Shown in pieces: positions 62,464 through 64,000 of a stretch of 64,000 nucleotides of DNA. The stretch comes from Bradyrhizobium sp. Ec3.3 (GTDB lineage: Bacteria > Pseudomonadota > Alphaproteobacteria > Rhizobiales > Xanthobacteraceae). The notes beneath the pieces were generated by a model. It saw only the letters and a program-made list of their open reading frames with translations. It was not told the origin of the DNA and did not search any database. The DNA is taken from the NCBI RefSeq assembly GCF_000472925.1, contig NZ_KI421479.1, positions 123,683 through 187,682 of the forward strand. Direction: 5' to 3'. Position 1 is the first letter of the stretch. Each line of letters opens with the position of its first letter. A program made the position numbers and the translations under genes.

Positions 62464-64000
62464 TTGGCCACCGCGGTTACTATCGGCGCAACCGGCAACG
62501 CTGACATCGATGGAATGCTGTCCGGCTATGGATGGACCGGCACGATTACCTATAGCTTTCCGGATTCCTCGAGCGACTATCCGAGCCCCTACACCGGGGG
62601 TAACGGCGAGCCGACCACGTCGGGCTTCTCGCAGGCCCCGAGCCAGATGCAGGCTGCGGTCAACTACGCGATCGGGCTGATCCAAAGCTACACCAACGCC
62701 ACCATCCAGTACGCCGGGACCAACGGCGCGGATATCATGGTGGCGCAGTCGCCGGCCGCCAATCCGACCTCTTACGCCTACTATCCGAACAGCTATGCGT
62801 CCGGCGGCGACGTCTGGTTCGGAACCGCATACGATTATTCGCAGGCCTCGCTCGGCAACTATTATTTCGCGACCGCGCTGCACGAGCTCGGTCACGCTTT
62901 CGGCCTGAAGCACAGCCAGGAGACCGGCGGCCCCGCCAATGTCGCGGTGCCGAGTGCGCATGACGATTCCGAATACACCGTCATGAGCTACCGCAGCTAT
63001 GTCGGTGGGCCGCTGACCGGCTACACCAACGAGTCCTATGGGTATCCGCAGACCTATATGGCGAACGATATCCTCGCGCTGCAAACGATGTACGGCGCGA
63101 ACTACACGACCCACAACGAGAACACCGTCTATACCTGGAGCCCGACCACCGGACAGGAATTCATCAACGGCGTCGCGCAGCTTGCGCCGGGCGGCGGAGT
63201 CGGTGGTTCGGCCAACCGCATCTACGAGACGATCTGGGATGGTGGTGGCGTCGATACCTACGACCTGTCGAATTATACGACGAACCTGACCATCAATCTC
63301 AACCCCGGCGCATCGTCGGTGTTTTCAAGCACGCAACTGGCCTATCTCGGCAACGGCCACTATGCGGCAGGCAACGTCTACAACGCCTATCTCTACAATA
63401 ACGACGCCCGGTCCTACATCGACAACGCCATCGGCGGCACCGGCAACGACACGATGACCGGCAACGCCATCGCCAACGTGCTGAATGGCGGTTCGGGCAA
63501 CGACACCATCACCGGCGGCGGCGGCAACGACACCATCATCGGTGGCGTGGGGACTGATACCGCGGTGTATTCGGGCAATGAGGCGAACTACGTCATTACC
63601 TACGACGCGAACAGCCAGACGTTCACAATCGCAGACCAACGCTCAGGCGTGCCCGATGGCACCGATACTGTCACCGGCGTGGAGAATTTCCAGTTTGCCG
63701 ATGGGACGGTCTCGAACACCACACTGATCAGCCAGGTCGCGCCTGTTGTCATCGAGGCGCTAGGTGCGACAAGCCTGGTCCAGAGTGGCAACAACTATTT
63801 CATGAATCCAGTTGCCGGCGGCAACGGCCCGGAACTCAAGAATGGCGGCTCCGCAGTTATTGCTGGAGCGTATGGTGGTTGGGCTCCGATTGGTGCGGAG
63901 CAGAACGGGAGCACCTACCTCGTCGCCTGGAAGGATTCCGGCAGCGGTTCCTATACGGTCTGGACGACCGACGCCAACGGCAATTTCGTGTCGAACTCCG
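62464..64000 (+). CDS. Serralysin-like M10 metalloprotease with RTX repeats (3' end outside window)
   Basis: The frame is open from TTG 62464 (GAGAGG upstream) to the end of the window, so the gene is cut at 512+ codons. The zinc site HELGHAFGLKH (about residues 140-150) and Met-turn VMSYRS identify the serralysin family. GGTGNDTMTGN, GGSGNDTITGG and GGGGNDTIIGG are calcium-binding RTX nonapeptides. A further domain follows. No Sec signal; export by a type I system is expected. Confidence 0.9.
   Translation, partial: MATAVTIGATGNADIDGMLSGYGWTGTITYSFPDSSSDYPSPYTGGNGEPTTSGFSQAPSQMQAAVNYAIGLIQSYTNATIQYAGTNGADIMVAQSPAANPTSYAYYPNSYASGGDVWFGTAYDYSQASLGNYYFATALHELGHAFGLKHSQETGGPANVAVPSAHDDSEYTVMSYRSYVGGPLTGYTNESYGYPQTYMANDILALQTMYGANYTTHNENTVYTWSPTTGQEFINGVAQLAPGGGVGGSANRIYETIWDGGGVDTYDLSNYTTNLTINLNPGASSVFSSTQLAYLGNGHYAAGNVYNAYLYNNDARSYIDNAIGGTGNDTMTGNAIANVLNGGSGNDTITGGGGNDTIIGGVGTDTAVYSGNEANYVITYDANSQTFTIADQRSGVPDGTDTVTGVENFQFADGTVSNTTLISQVAPVVIEALGATSLVQSGNNYFMNPVAGGNGPELKNGGSAVIAGAYGGWAPIGAEQNGSTYLVAWKDSGSGSYTVWTTDANGNFVSNS

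Noticed and set aside
63430..63560. Tandem DNA repeats near the window end
   Set aside because: These are the RTX nonapeptide codons of the metalloprotease, not an independent repeat.
1..64000. CRISPR array
   Set aside because: No regularly spaced repeat-spacer pattern seen; the repeated motifs found are palindromes, iterons or RTX codons.

Overview
The window reads as chromosome of an alphaproteobacterium of the Bradyrhizobium/Nitrobacteraceae type. The inference rests on high GC, a FixK-type regulator with a TTGA-N6-TCAA box, many TRAP, tripartite-tricarboxylate and Bug-type transport genes, Rhizobiales palindromic repeats and an Omp25/31-like porin. The species cannot be fixed from sequence reading alone.

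Left host arm (1-14284): the 3' end of a fixK-like gene, a FixK/FNR box with a tiny membrane protein, and a CRP-family regulator. Next come a cyclase-family hydrolase divergent from a TRAP transporter (dctP-dctQ-dctM) followed by an SDR dehydrogenase. A leftward molybdenum hydroxylase operon (2Fe-2S subunit, molybdopterin subunit, leaderless ModA-like protein) lies beside a Bug-type binding protein. The arm ends with a bis-MGD molybdenum oxidoreductase and an enoyl-CoA hydratase.

Integrated element (about 14285-47045): an integrative and conjugative element bounded on the left by a tyrosine integrase with a small excisionase-like partner and on the right by the last trb-locus gene (DUF2274). 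It carries a complete-looking transfer set: relaxase, TraG coupling protein, TraF peptidase, lytic transglycosylase and trbBCDEJKLFGI. Its maintenance part is eroding. The group II intron reverse transcriptase has a one-base frameshift, ArdC is a C-terminal remnant, and the DUF6499/DUF2285 regulator is frameshifted. RepA has lost its middle, and no ParA is visible. Cargo and curiosities include a Fic protein with its own inhibitory motif, two homologous hairpin leaders ahead of DUF2493 and DUF736, and one continuous reading frame that joins a ribbon-helix-helix DNA-binding domain to a 12-helix MFS transporter. That fusion sits between traG and trbB and is the most unusual item in the window.

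Right host arm (47046-64000): a leftward GlcG/FAD-FeS oxidase pair and a GntR regulator, divergent from two paralogous PLP aminotransferases that flank an MFS permease. This looks like a 2-hydroxy-acid/glyoxylate-type catabolic locus. Then follow an enoyl-CoA hydratase, a tripartite tricarboxylate transporter (tctC-tctB-tctA), an outer-membrane beta-barrel protein, a CaiB-type CoA transferase, a small exported protein, and the start of a serralysin-like M10 metalloprotease that runs off the window.
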